NCBI RefSeq assembly: GCF_018141105.1
Contig: NZ_CP054839.1
Coordinates: forward strand, 6,017,411 to 6,081,410
DNA: 64,000 bases
Reading direction: 5' to 3'
Origin: Saccharopolyspora erythraea
Lineage (GTDB): Bacteria > Actinomycetota > Actinomycetes > Mycobacteriales > Pseudonocardiaceae
Under the pieces are notes generated by a model that worked only from the letters and a program-made list of their open reading frames with translations, was not told the origin of the DNA and ran no database searches. Below are positions 17,150 through 26,064 of this stretch, piece by piece. Position numbers and translations under genes: made by a program. How positions within the stretch are numbered: the first letter of the stretch is position 1; each line of letters opens with the position of its first letter.

Positions 17150-18046
17150 CTACACCCGTGAGCCCTGAGCACGCGGCAGGTGACGGCGGGGCTCTCCCCC
17201 CTCCGGGAACAGCCCGCCGTGCGATGGCCAGGCTGTGTCGTCGGCGGCCAGCCATGGCTCGTTCGCGGCGGCGGTGGGGGTTGTCCCGGTGAACGCGCGG
17301 ACGTCGTGGTGGAGGTGGGACTGGTCGGCATAGCCACCCTCCGCCGCCACCCCGGCGGGGGCGTGCCCGCGGACCAGGCGATGGACGGCGTGGTCGAAGC
17401 GGACCAGCATGGCGGCGCGTTTGGGTGTCAGGCCGATCCGTGAGCCGAAGCGCGACCACAGGCGCTGCCGACTCCATCCGGTCCCGGCCGCGAGGTCGCT
17501 CACGCGGGCTCGGCCGTGGCTGGCCACGATCTGGCGCCAGGCCCAGGCCACCTCGGGCTCGACCTCCCGGCCCGCGTGAAGCCGGGCAGACAGCTCCGCG
17601 TCGATCAGCGCGAAGCGCTCGGGCCACGTTCGCGCCTGGTGCAGCCGCTCTCGAAGGCGCGGCGTGTCGCGGCCCCACAAGTCATCAAGCGCGATGACGC
17701 TACCGCCCAACTCGGCGAGCGGGAGCCCGAGCAAGGGGCACGCGGCAAGCGGAGACAGGCGAATCTGGATGCATGCGATGCCCTCGGCGCACACCTGGAA
17801 CGCGCTGAAGGCGAGCCCGGCGGCCAAGCTCTCCAACCGCATTCGGCCGGTCGCGCCGTGGATGTCGAACGGGCGGTCACCGAACTCGACGGCCACGGTG
17901 ATGGCCGGATGGGGAATGGCGCGCAGTTCGACGGGACCGCGAATGCGGAATCCCGCCATGTCGACCCCGGACAGCGCGGTCACCCGCGACGGTCGCGCGA
18001 TCTCCCAGTCAGCGGTCGAATCTGCCGTCCGGACACCTGGTCGCAC
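17150..18046 (-). CDS. AraC-family transcriptional regulator
   Basis: A 298-residue AraC-type regulator. The N-terminal 170 residues form a ligand-sensing part; the C-terminal double HTH includes VSDLAAGTGWSRQRLWSRFG, IGLTPKRAAMLVRFDHAVHRL and the second helix pair AAEGGYADQSHLHHDVRAFTGTTP, the DUF6597/AraC arrangement. GTG start 18046. It lies upstream of rutA on the same strand with a 217-bp gap, so it may or may not regulate rutA. Divergent from a membrane-anchored hydrolase. Confidence 0.85.
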   Translation of the reverse strand: MRPGVRTADSTADWEIARPSRVTALSGVDMAGFRIRGPVELRAIPHPAITVAVEFGDRPFDIHGATGRMRLESLAAGLAFSAFQVCAEGIACIQIRLSPLAACPLLGLPLAELGGSVIALDDLWGRDTPRLRERLHQARTWPERFALIDAELSARLHAGREVEPEVAWAWRQIVASHGRARVSDLAAGTGWSRQRLWSRFGSRIGLTPKRAAMLVRFDHAVHRLVRGHAPAGVAAEGGYADQSHLHHDVRAFTGTTPTAAANEPWLAADDTAWPSHGGLFPEGGEPRRHLPRAQGSRV

Positions 18047-18163
18047 ATGCCAACTCTACGAGCGCCTCAGCACCGGGAACAAGGCGCTGACATTTCTCCA
18101 AGACGCATTGTGTTGGGCGCCGGAAGAGTGATGGCACCCCCGCAAACGACAGACAGAGGCGCC

Positions 18164-19165
18164 ATGGACGAGACGACCACTCCGCAAGACCGACACACCC
18201 ACCGCCGCGTGGACGCGACCCCGAACGGTCCGCGCGGCTGGAGGTCGTGGAGGCCCCGGCGGCGAATCACGCCGCTGGCCGCCGGTGGGCTGGTTGTCCT
18301 GCTGGCGTCGAACACGATGGTCGTGCGCGCGGAGACAACAGAAGCCTCCGGCGAGCAGATCGTGCACGTTCCCGGCGGGGACATGCACGTCGTGCAGGAT
18401 GGACCGCCCGGCGCGCCCGCGGTGGTGCTCCTGCACGGTCTGGCCGGCTCAACCGCGTGGTGGGACCCGGTGCTGCCGGCATTGCGGGACCTGCACGTCG
18501 TGCGCGTGGACCTGCTCGGGCACGGTGGATCAGCCAAACCGGCCGATGGCTACGGCATCGCCGAGCACGCGGACCTGGTGGGGGCCGTACTCGATCGGCT
18601 CGGGGTGCGCCGTGCGACCGTCGTCGGGCATTCCACCGGCGGCGCGGTCGCCACGTCGCTCGCAGAGCAGCGCCGCGACCTGGTGGCGGCGATCGCCCTG
18701 ATCGACACCGGCCCGCGGGCGGACGCCTTCCTCGGCGACAGCGTCGTCGCCGACCTGATGACGACGCCCGTGGTCGGGGAGCTGATCTGGCGGCTGCGCA
18801 CCGACGGCACGATCCGCCGCGCGCTGAGCACCGCGTTCACCCGCGAGGTGCGCATCCCCCGCCAGCTCGTCGCCGACATCCGGGCCATGACCTATCGGAG
18901 CCTGACCGCAACCGACGAAGCGTCCAGCGCGTACCTGGAGGAACGACCCATCCCCGACCGGCTCGCCGGCCTCGGCCTGCCGACCCTGGTGATCTTCGGC
19001 GCCCAGGACCGGCGATGGCAGCCGTCCTCAGCACAGGACTACCGCCGAGTCCCCCACGCCCGGATCGAGATCCTCGACGGTGTCGGCCACACACCCATGT
19101 TCGAGACCCCCGACATCACCGGAGCTCTCCTGCACGGCTTCGCCGTCGAAGCCACGCCACATTGA
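18164..19165 (+). CDS. membrane-anchored or secreted alpha/beta hydrolase
   Basis: A 333-residue alpha/beta hydrolase with an Arg-rich N-terminus (WRPRRRI) and one hydrophobic segment (about 35-53), so it is anchored or exported, with the enzyme outside. Motifs: VVLLHGLAGSTAWW (oxyanion turn HG 91-92), nucleophile elbow GHSTGG (155-160, Ser157), catalytic Asp likely in GAQDRRW and His in DGVGHTPMFE. ATG 18164 has AGAGG 4 nt upstream; an in-frame ATG at 18131 is also possible. Probably an esterase or lipase; no partner gene is evident. Confidence 0.8.
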   Translation: MDETTTPQDRHTHRRVDATPNGPRGWRSWRPRRRITPLAAGGLVVLLASNTMVVRAETTEASGEQIVHVPGGDMHVVQDGPPGAPAVVLLHGLAGSTAWWDPVLPALRDLHVVRVDLLGHGGSAKPADGYGIAEHADLVGAVLDRLGVRRATVVGHSTGGAVATSLAEQRRDLVAAIALIDTGPRADAFLGDSVVADLMTTPVVGELIWRLRTDGTIRRALSTAFTREVRIPRQLVADIRAMTYRSLTATDEASSAYLEERPIPDRLAGLGLPTLVIFGAQDRRWQPSSAQDYRRVPHARIEILDGVGHTPMFETPDITGALLHGFAVEATPH

Positions 19166-20053
19166 CCTGGCACCACCGCCGAGCCCGCCCGGCTGTGCCA
19201 CCCCGACCCCGCGACAGCTCGACGCCGCCCGCGTGACCCGCCACGCGCCCACCCAGCCCTGCCCGCGACCTCCGCACAGGTCGGCCGACATCGACTGCCT
19301 GCACCTCGGGTCCAGGCGGCCATGCGCCGATGCCACGCGACCATGTCCTCGCTCTGATCACCGGCCGTCCCAGCACGGAGAGCGCCAAGGTCGCGCCGCG
19401 GTCGTCCACCCCCCGCGCCAGCACGCTCCGTGAACGATCCACCCACCGCCAGCGCGGGCTGCCTCGTCAGGCGGGGCTCCGCCAGCGCGCTCCCGGCAGC
19501 AGCACCGCTTCACCGAACGCGGCCACGACCAGCCGGGATCTCATGGCTCAGCTCAACTACCACCCCGACCTGCCGGTCAACCAAGAACGACATGACGGCC
19601 GAGCGCGGCAGGCGTTGACTGGTGGTGTGAACGATGGCGCTGAGCACGGTGGCCGATCGGGGTTCGAAGCGCGGTTCGCAGCCACGCAGCAGGACCACGA
19701 TGGCGCCACAGGTGCTCGAATGGCAGTTCGAGCACGACGCGTGGGCATCACCGCGGCGACTCTCCTCCAGCCGCGGACTCCCCTGGCGTTCGGTGCTCAG
19801 CGCGTGCTGGTTCGCAGTCCGCTGGTCGGCGGTTCGGCCGGTCCGACGCGTCGGCTGCGAACCCGATGCCGCAGTGGGACGGCGCCGCCGGGTACGCGGG
19901 CGCGGGTGGCCGACGCCGTCGGCGACCGATCCCACAGGTGTCTTCAGCGGTTCCGGTCGCACACAGCTACGAGGCACGTGCGGCTCGGCAGACAGACGCG
20001 CCAAGCCCTTCGTGCGTTATCCGGACCGCGCCGGCCCGAGGGGAGGAGCCCTC
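19166..20053. other. 888-bp stretch without a recognisable gene
   Basis: Between the hydrolase stop and the Nramp-like transporter. Several overlapping open frames exist on both strands (for example minus 19510-20004) but none has family motifs or a good ribosome site, and codon third-position bias is weak. One plus-strand segment near 19550 (LMAQLNYHPDLPV) vaguely recalls pterin-carbinolamine dehydratase, too short to claim. Likely degenerate sequence. Confidence 0.45.
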
Positions 20054-21490
20054 ATGGCTCGCCGTGACGACGCGAGCGCTTCCGACCCAGTTGAAGCGTT
20101 TCCCACCAAGCACATCCCGCCGCCGCAGGTGCGGGATCTCCCCGAGCCGCCCGCCCGGCAGTGGCGCTACATCGGCCCGGGCATCGTCGCCGCCGGGGTC
20201 GGCCTGGCCACCGGCGAGTTCATCCTGTTCCCCTACATCACCTCCCAGGTCGGCCTGACCTTCGTGTGGGCGGCGCTGCTGGGCCTGCTGACGCAGTTCT
20301 TCCTGAACATGGAGATCGAGCGCTACACCCTGGCCACCGGTGAAACCGCGGTCACCGGATTCAGCCGCCTGTGGCGGCACTGGGGTCTGGTGTTCGCGAT
20401 CATGGCGTACTTCGCCAATCTGTGGCCGGCATGGGCGACGAGCTCGGCATCACTGCTGACCTACGCGACCGGTGGCAACAAGAACGTCGTAGCCGTGGCC
20501 ATGCTGGTGGCGATCGCGCTCATCCTCACCCTGGCGCCCACGGTCTACACCGCGCTGGAACGCGCCGAGATGCTCAAGGTGGCGGCGATCCTGGTGCTCA
20601 TCGTGGTCGGTTCGCTGTTCGTCATCGGGGCCTCGACCTGGATGGACGTGCCGACGATCGTGACCCAGCCACGATTCCCGGCCGCCGAACTCGGATTCGC
20701 CGTGTTGCTCGGCGCGCTGGCGTTCGCCGGCGCCGGCGGCGGGCAGAACCTGGTGCAGAGCAACTGGATCCGAGACAAGGGCTTCGGCATGGGCCAGCAC
20801 ATGCCGAAGATCGTCTCGCCGCTGACCGGACACATCGAAGCGCGCGGCCAGGCCGGCTTCATATTCCCGCCCACCCAGGAGAACCTGGGCCGTTGGCGGG
20901 TGTGGTGGCGCTTCGCCAACAAGGAACAACTGCTGACCTTCGTGCTGATCACGTTCCTGTCCATCATGTTCATGTCGCTGCTGGCCTACGCCACGGTCTA
21001 CGGCAAACCCGACCTGCCCGACGACGTGTCCTTCCTGCAGATCGAGGGCGAGCAGATGATGCAGCTCGCCGGGACCTGGTTCGGCTACTTCTTCTGGGTC
21101 GTGGGCGCGTTCTCGCTGTTCGCCGCGGCGCTGGGCATCGTCGACTACACCAGCCGACTGGCCGCCGACGTGCTCAAGACGAACTACTTCCCCAACGCCT
21201 CGGAAAGCAAGATCTACGCCGGACTGGTCTGGGGCCTGGTGCTCATCGGGACCGCGATCATCGCCGGCGGACTCGGCCAACCGCTGCTGCTGGCCGTCAT
21301 CGCGGCCTGCATCGGCGGCGTGATGATGTTCATCTACTCCGGACTGCTGATCGCGATCAACCGGAAGATTCTGCCGGCGCCGATCCGCATCCGCAGTTAC
21401 CGGCTCGTGGCGCTGGTCTGGTCGATCCTGCTGTTCGGGGTGCTCTCGGTGCTGACGGTGCAAGAAGAGCTCGGCGATCTGTTCGGTTGA
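20054..21490 (+). CDS. Nramp-family (APC superfamily) metal/solute transporter
   Basis: A 478-residue integral membrane protein with about 11 hydrophobic segments. YIGPGIVAAGVGLATGEFIL is the Nramp-type first helix, but the canonical DPGN metal-binding motif is absent: the equivalent stretch reads GVGLATGEF, and helix 6 carries GAGGGQNLVQSNWIRDKG rather than MPHN. It is therefore an Nramp-like divergent transporter that may not carry divalent metals. ATG 20054 has GGGAGGAG 5-8 nt upstream; the much longer open frame to 19634 lacks coding features. Confidence 0.82.
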   Translation: MARRDDASASDPVEAFPTKHIPPPQVRDLPEPPARQWRYIGPGIVAAGVGLATGEFILFPYITSQVGLTFVWAALLGLLTQFFLNMEIERYTLATGETAVTGFSRLWRHWGLVFAIMAYFANLWPAWATSSASLLTYATGGNKNVVAVAMLVAIALILTLAPTVYTALERAEMLKVAAILVLIVVGSLFVIGASTWMDVPTIVTQPRFPAAELGFAVLLGALAFAGAGGGQNLVQSNWIRDKGFGMGQHMPKIVSPLTGHIEARGQAGFIFPPTQENLGRWRVWWRFANKEQLLTFVLITFLSIMFMSLLAYATVYGKPDLPDDVSFLQIEGEQMMQLAGTWFGYFFWVVGAFSLFAAALGIVDYTSRLAADVLKTNYFPNASESKIYAGLVWGLVLIGTAIIAGGLGQPLLLAVIAACIGGVMMFIYSGLLIAINRKILPAPIRIRSYRLVALVWSILLFGVLSVLTVQEELGDLFG

Positions 21491-21502
21491 GCAGGACTCC
21501 TC

Positions 21503-21524
21503 CGCGGGTGATCGGCGACCCGCG
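21503..21524. terminator. weak hairpin between convergent genes
   Basis: CGCGGGT (21503-21509) pairs with ACCCGCG (21518-21524) across an 8-nt loop, 13 bp after the transporter stop. Modest but correctly placed for a terminator of the transporter and/or the convergent DUF2071 gene. Confidence 0.35.
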
Positions 21525-21563
21525 CCGCGGGCGCGGACACCCGGTTCCGGGGCGAGCGGGTGT

Positions 21564-22328
21564 TCACGGCGTGGGTATACCGCCAGGGCGTGCGGGGCGC
21601 CCGAAGCGCACGGCGACGCCGGGCGAGTACAGGACGCTCACGGGTTCACCGAGCGCCGTGCGCAGCCCTGCCGCTCTGGTGAGATCCTCCTCGCACTCGA
21701 CCAGCTCGGCGCGGTGCAGGGGCCACCGCGGGTGAGTGTTCGGGAGGTACATCTCGCGACCGAAGAACGTGTTGTGCATGCCCCATCGGGCTGTGAGGAA
21801 ATGTTCCAGGGCGGTGGGCTCCTGGATCCGCTCGCCCGGACGTACGGTGATCCGGCTGCGCGCACCCCGAGGTCCCGGCCAGCGCCTGGTGCTGGTGTAG
21901 GTGACGGTGTCATCGCTGTGGCGAATGGTCATCCGTGACCACAGATATGGCAGGCGGAACACGGTTCGCGCGACCGCTACGGGTATGAGGCGGGAGGCGT
22001 CGAGCGAACGGAAAACGACACCGCGACGGCCATGGGCATCCACGGAGTAGAGACGGACGTTGGTCTCCGGAAACGAACCCAGATAGGGCACGCCGGGGAG
22101 GCGGAACCACCCGACGCGGTGCATGCGGAAGGGAACGAGACCGACATAGGTGGCCCCGTCGAGCGTGTCCGGCACGGTTCCGGTCGGCAGAAGGTGGGCC
22201 ACGTCTGCCGGAGCGACGGCCCAGTGCAGGAAGGCCAGGTCGAGCCACGACTGCGTGAGCAGCGGGTTCCCGGTGGAACCGGGCGGGTCGGCGCCGATCG
22301 GTTCGGGAGTGGGCGGCGTGACGGACAC
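21564..22328 (-). CDS. DUF2071 (YqjF-like) protein
   Basis: A 254-residue protein with the DUF2071 pattern: LTQSWLDLAFLHWAV, VAHLLPTGTVPDTLDGATYVG, PFRMHRVGW, FPETNVRLYSVDAHGRRGVV, then a C-terminal GMHNTFFGREMYLPNTHPRWPL. The family is acetoacetate-decarboxylase-like in fold, without a proven general function. GTG start 22328 with no clear ribosome site, so it may be leaderless. Monocistronic, convergent with the Nramp-like gene. Confidence 0.82.
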   Translation of the reverse strand: MSVTPPTPEPIGADPPGSTGNPLLTQSWLDLAFLHWAVAPADVAHLLPTGTVPDTLDGATYVGLVPFRMHRVGWFRLPGVPYLGSFPETNVRLYSVDAHGRRGVVFRSLDASRLIPVAVARTVFRLPYLWSRMTIRHSDDTVTYTSTRRWPGPRGARSRITVRPGERIQEPTALEHFLTARWGMHNTFFGREMYLPNTHPRWPLHRAELVECEEDLTRAAGLRTALGEPVSVLYSPGVAVRFGRPARPGGIPTP

Positions 22329-22499
22329 GACGCCAGCATCGCACAGGCGTTGGGACTACATCCGCGAGAAGCCGAGAGCACGCGCTATCGGCCCTGGATC
22401 GCCTGGCCGCTCGGGACTTTCTGCTCTGCACACGATGACTGACGCGTCGCAAGCTGCGGGCGTCGTGGGAGCTGTGGGGAACGAGTCGGTAGTGATTGC

Positions 22500-22712
22500 T
22501 CAGTGGGAGAACAAGCTCGGGCATCTCACCAGCGCCGGCACCACAACCTCGTCGCCCGGGGGCACGACGAGATGCATGACCCAGCACCATTCGCCATCGG
22601 TGCTGTGGCGCTGAAGCTCGAGCAGGTGCGCTCCTCGGCGTGGCGCGGCCCCTGGGGTGATGGCGACGGAGTCGTTCGCCAACGACATCGGCGACGCCCC
22701 TGAATCCGGCAT
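22500..22712 (-). CDS. possible 70-residue hypothetical protein
   Basis: Open frame with good third-position GC (for example the stretch encoding LLELQRHSTDGEWCWVMHLV) in an otherwise empty 420-bp gap between divergent genes. It contains HLVVPPGDEVVVPALVRCPS, hinting at a folded beta-rich remnant. No ribosome site is obvious and no family is recognised; it may be a fragment. Confidence 0.3.
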   Translation of the reverse strand: MPDSGASPMSLANDSVAITPGAAPRRGAHLLELQRHSTDGEWCWVMHLVVPPGDEVVVPALVRCPSLFSH

Positions 22713-22751
22713 GTGCCGTCACGACACTCACCAGCCAAGGAGACCGTCCAG

Positions 22752-23669
22752 ATGCAGGCGACCGACAAGCCACGCCACCGCAGCATCGCCGTGGACGGAC
22801 TCGAGGTCTTCTACCGCGAGGCCGGCGCGGCGGACAAGCCCTGCGTGCTGCTGCTGCACGGCTTCCCGAGCTCCTCGCACACCTTCCGGGACGTGCTCTC
22901 GCCGCTGGCAGAGGTGAGCCGGGTCATCGCCCCGGACCTGCCGGGCTTCGGTTTCTCCTCCGCTCCCGGCGTCGACGAGTACGAGTACACGTTCGCCAAC
23001 CTGGCCGACACAGTCGAGACGTTGCTCGAGCAGATCGGCGTCGACGAGTTCTTCGTCTACCTCCACGACTTCGGCGCCCCGGTCGGCTACCACCTCGCCA
23101 CCCGGCGTCCCGAGCGCATCCTCGGGCTCATCGTGCAGAACGGCAACGCCCACGAGGACGGCCTGGGTAGCCAGTGGGACAGCACACGGGCCTTCTGGGC
23201 CGATCCTTCGGAGGCCAACCGTGCCCGGCTGCCCGAGTGGCTGAACTTCGAGGGCACTCGCGAGCAGTACCTGGGCGGGCTGCCGGAGCGGGCACGCGTC
23301 CTCCACCCGCCCGAGGCGTGGCACCTGGACTGGGAGCGGATGTCGCGGCCGGGCAACGTCGAAGCCCAGTTCCAGTTGTTCCGCGACTACGCCGGCCACG
23401 TCGCCCGGTTCGGCGAGCTGGCCGACTACCACCGGTCCCGCCAGCCGCCGTGCCTGCTGCTCTGGGGCCGCCACGACCCGTTCTTCGACCTGTCCGAGAT
23501 CATGGGCTACGCGCGAGTGCTCGACCGGCTCGAGATGCACGTCTACGACGGCGGCCACCTCCTGCTCGAAACCCACGCGCCCGAGTGCGCCGCGGCAATC
23601 GCGTCCTTCGTCGCCGATGTCACCGCCGAGCGCGCCATGGCCGACGATGTCACCAGTCGTCGGCGCTGA
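22752..23669 (+). CDS. haloalkane-dehalogenase/epoxide-hydrolase-like alpha/beta hydrolase
   Basis: A 305-residue alpha/beta hydrolase. Oxyanion turn LLLHGFPSSSHTFRD (HGFPSSS 36-42), APDLPGFGFS, and the nucleophile elbow carries aspartate: LHDFGAPVGY (Asp106), which places it with epoxide hydrolases or haloalkane dehalogenases and not esterases. The base His is in DGGHLLLETHAPE. ATG 22752 follows AAGGAG by about 9 nt. The closest known behaviour is hydrolysis of epoxides or C-halogen bonds; substrate unproven. Confidence 0.85.
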   Translation: MQATDKPRHRSIAVDGLEVFYREAGAADKPCVLLLHGFPSSSHTFRDVLSPLAEVSRVIAPDLPGFGFSSAPGVDEYEYTFANLADTVETLLEQIGVDEFFVYLHDFGAPVGYHLATRRPERILGLIVQNGNAHEDGLGSQWDSTRAFWADPSEANRARLPEWLNFEGTREQYLGGLPERARVLHPPEAWHLDWERMSRPGNVEAQFQLFRDYAGHVARFGELADYHRSRQPPCLLLWGRHDPFFDLSEIMGYARVLDRLEMHVYDGGHLLLETHAPECAAAIASFVADVTAERAMADDVTSRRR

Positions 23670-23851
23670 CGTAGTGCGCGTCCAAGCCGAACCGGAGCCG
23701 ATCCGCGAGGACCAGGTCAAGCGGCTGCGCGCACCGCTGAACAACGAGCGCGTGCTGCTGCCGGACGCACTCGAACCGCTCTCGCTCGTCGAGCCGGACC
23801 CGCTCGACTCCCACCGGCCCGACCTGCTCGACTCCAATTAAGATCATCGGC

Positions 23852-24511
23852 GTGCCTTCTCTCGCTGAAGATTTCATGTTGCTAGTGCTCGACGACGAGT
23901 CCGGCCGTCCCCTCATCGACAGCGTGTCGCTGGAGCACGCGCTGGCGGGCGCGGTTCTGCTGGAACTCGTGAACACCGGCCGGGTGTCTCCCGCCGGCGC
24001 CGACGACGAAGACGTCAAAGAAGGCCGGCTGCTCGTGCGGGACGACTCGGCCACCGGTGATGCCGTGCTGGACGACGGGCTCAGCCGCTTGGAGAAGAAG
24101 CCCGTCAAGGCCAAGCGGGCTGTCGAGCTGCTCGTCAAGGGAATCCGCGCCGCGGTGCTGGAGCAGCTTGCGGAACGTGGCCTGATCACCACCGAGAAGT
24201 CCAAGGTGCTCGGTGTGTTCCCGCGCAAGAGCTGGCCTGCGCTCGACACCGAGCACGAGGGCCGGATCCGCGAGCGGCTCAACGCCGTGCTGCTCCGCGG
24301 TGAGGAGGCCGATGCCCACATCTCCTCGCTGGTGGTGCTGCTCAGCGCCATTCGCGCCGTGCACAAGGTCGTGGAGGGCGACAAATCGGCGCTGAAGGCT
24401 CGCGCGAAGGAGGTCGCGGAGGGCGACTTCGCCGGCCCGGCCGTGAAGAGTGCCATTGCGTCGGTGCACGCTGCTACCGCCAATGTCGTCGTCGTCAGCG
24501 GCGGCAGCTGA
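23852..24511 (+). CDS. GPP34-family (Golgi phosphoprotein 3-like) protein
   Basis: A 219-residue GPP34 protein. SLAEDFMLLVLDDESGRPL is the family start, followed by ALAGAVLLELVNTGRV, LVRDDSATGDAVLDDGLSRL, and LLRGEEADAHISSLVVLLSA. In eukaryotes the family binds PI4P; actinobacteria carry several copies of unknown role, probably membrane-associated. GTG start 23852 lacks a strong ribosome site. A 12-bp hairpin terminator follows the stop. Confidence 0.88.
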   Translation: MPSLAEDFMLLVLDDESGRPLIDSVSLEHALAGAVLLELVNTGRVSPAGADDEDVKEGRLLVRDDSATGDAVLDDGLSRLEKKPVKAKRAVELLVKGIRAAVLEQLAERGLITTEKSKVLGVFPRKSWPALDTEHEGRIRERLNAVLLRGEEADAHISSLVVLLSAIRAVHKVVEGDKSALKARAKEVAEGDFAGPAVKSAIASVHAATANVVVVSGGS

Positions 24512-24532
24512 GCCGCTGGCAGTCGGTTGCCG

Positions 24533-24570
24533 GCCGGGTGTGCCGTGTCGGCCACATGGGCACACCCGGC
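24533..24570. terminator. bidirectional terminator hairpin
   Basis: GCCGGGTGTGCC (24533-24544) and GGCACACCCGGC (24559-24570) form a perfect 12-bp stem with a 14-nt loop. It lies 21 bp after the GPP34 stop and between convergent genes. Confidence 0.7.
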
Positions 24571-24669
24571 GCGGCCGAAGACAGCGCGCTTCCAGAATCC
24601 CAGGTCTGCCGTCAGCACCGAGCTGCCTGACCTCGACGAGTGGCAGGACCGCCCTGGACACCATCCGCG

Positions 24670-25296
24670 TCAGGAGTCTGACGCGCTGACCGGCTGCCTG
24701 AGGATGGTGCGGAGCTTCTCGGGCGCGACCTTGCGGAAGTCGCTGAGGTAGATCTCGTGGTGCTTGCCGACCATCCGGAGCCCGTTGTCCGGGATGAACT
24801 CGTGGTGCATTCGTGCCAGCACTTCGGCCTCGTCGTCGTAGGAGCCGACATGCAGTGTCTGCACGCAGCGGCCCTCGGACAGCGATGCCAGGCGAACCTC
24901 GTCGAGACGCCGCGGGCGATCCTTGGTCGCGATCTGGTCGATGGTGTCGGCGAACATGCCCTGGTCGATCCAGTCAGGGACCATGATCATCAAGGTCCAG
25001 TCCCACCGGGACTTGTCTCGTGACGCCGTGAACGCGTCCATGTCGTCAGCCCACCACAGGCCTTCCAGAGGCATGACGACGTAGTCTCGCCCAAGGGTTC
25101 GCTTGCTGGCGAACTTCAGCCTGTAGGCCAGCGGGTAGAGCGCCTCGGCAGCGTCGGCGAAGGCCGGGGTGGTGTTGGGGTCGCCGTGCCCGTCGATCAT
25201 GAGGTACTGCAGGTCCGGCATGTCCACGATTTCGAGCCGACCTCGTCTCGCGCGGTAGGCGCCGATCTGTCTCTTGAAGTCAATCTTGTCCGTCAT
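24670..25296 (-). CDS. GyrI-like small-molecule-binding domain protein
   Basis: A 208-residue GyrI-like protein: PDLQYLMIDGHGDPNTTPAF, FADAAEALYPLAYRLKFASK, RDYVVMPLEGLWW and CVQTLHVGSYDDEAEVLARM, as in cyclopropanation-type or AraC effector-binding domains. It binds hydrophobic cations or toxins in related proteins. ATG 25296 lies within the 3' end of the PadR gene (17-nt overlap), so the two form an operon and it likely senses or sequesters the same ligand. Confidence 0.85.
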   Translation of the reverse strand: MTDKIDFKRQIGAYRARRGRLEIVDMPDLQYLMIDGHGDPNTTPAFADAAEALYPLAYRLKFASKRTLGRDYVVMPLEGLWWADDMDAFTASRDKSRWDWTLMIMVPDWIDQGMFADTIDQIATKDRPRRLDEVRLASLSEGRCVQTLHVGSYDDEAEVLARMHHEFIPDNGLRMVGKHHEIYLSDFRKVAPEKLRTILRQPVSASDS

Positions 25297-25813
25297 CAGG
25301 CACCTGGACTCGCGCCGCGAGCCACGACCTTTCCGCCTCCAAGAGGCTCAGCGAGCAGGAGAAGACCTCGCGCGCCGGCAACGCGAGGGGAGCCTGTGCC
25401 GACTCGGCCTCCTTGACCGCGGCGATACGAGCGTCGACGTGGGCGAGTCGCTCGCAGAGCGCCTGTGCGTACTCCCGCCGCGAAAGCAGGGACAGGTTCG
25501 AGACGCCCACGAGAAGGGAGTGCGGGACAGCGTGCAGTTCTCCGATGAGCGCGAACGCGCTGCGGGCGGCGGCCTCCCGCCCCGAGGCCGTGGCGTGGAA
25601 GACGCGCCGGGACTTCGCACCCGCCGCCGCGCGGGGAGCGTGGACGAGCCCGCGCTTCTCGAGCTTGGCGAGCAGGTAGTAGATGGAGGAGAACCCGATC
25701 TCGCTCCACTGGCGGATCCCGCGGCGCTCGATGACCTGCTCCAGGTCGTAGCCGTGCTGCGGGCTTTCGGTGATCAGCCCGAGGACGATCAGTTCCGACG
25801 GCGTGAGCTCCAC
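25280..25813 (-). CDS. PadR-family transcriptional regulator (long C-terminus)
   Basis: A 177-residue PadR protein: LTPSELIVLGLITESPQHGY with the YDLEQVIERRG helix, recognition FSSIYYLLAKLEKRGLV, wing AGAKSRRVFHATASGREA, and the Vir-type C-terminal dimerisation helices, so a subfamily 2-like PadR. GTG at 25813 has no ribosome site. The 7-4-7 inverted repeat at 25819-25836 ends just before it; its inner half TAGAAT (25825-25820 on this strand) would be a -10 box placing transcription start at the GTG, so the mRNA is likely leaderless. Confidence 0.88.
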   Translation of the reverse strand: MELTPSELIVLGLITESPQHGYDLEQVIERRGIRQWSEIGFSSIYYLLAKLEKRGLVHAPRAAAGAKSRRVFHATASGREAAARSAFALIGELHAVPHSLLVGVSNLSLLSRREYAQALCERLAHVDARIAAVKEAESAQAPLALPAREVFSCSLSLLEAERSWLAARVQVPDDGQD

Positions 25814-25818
25814 GACGC

Positions 25819-25836
25819 TATTCTACTACTAGAATA
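25819..25836. promoter_or_regulatory. PadR operator overlapping the -10 region
   Basis: TATTCTA-CTAC-TAGAATA, perfect 7-bp arms, directly upstream of the PadR GTG start. The proximal half coincides with a -10 hexamer (TAGAAT), so bound PadR would block its own promoter. Confidence 0.65.
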
Positions 25837-26064
25837 GGGCCCACGAGCGGCCGAGCGGCCGCGGCTTCGCGGGCCTGTCGGATCCACTATGGACATGGCG
25901 ACAGATCTTGGGCCGCGTGCACGTCCGGGGCCGCAGCGGATGCCGGAAAAGCGCGATCCGATCGGGGTGGCGGTGAGTAGTCGGCCCCGAACGTGGGTAA
26001 CCGAATGCAAGCCGCTTCCACGAACGGCATGTCCACGATCGCGCCCGAAAGGAAGGTCGACACG

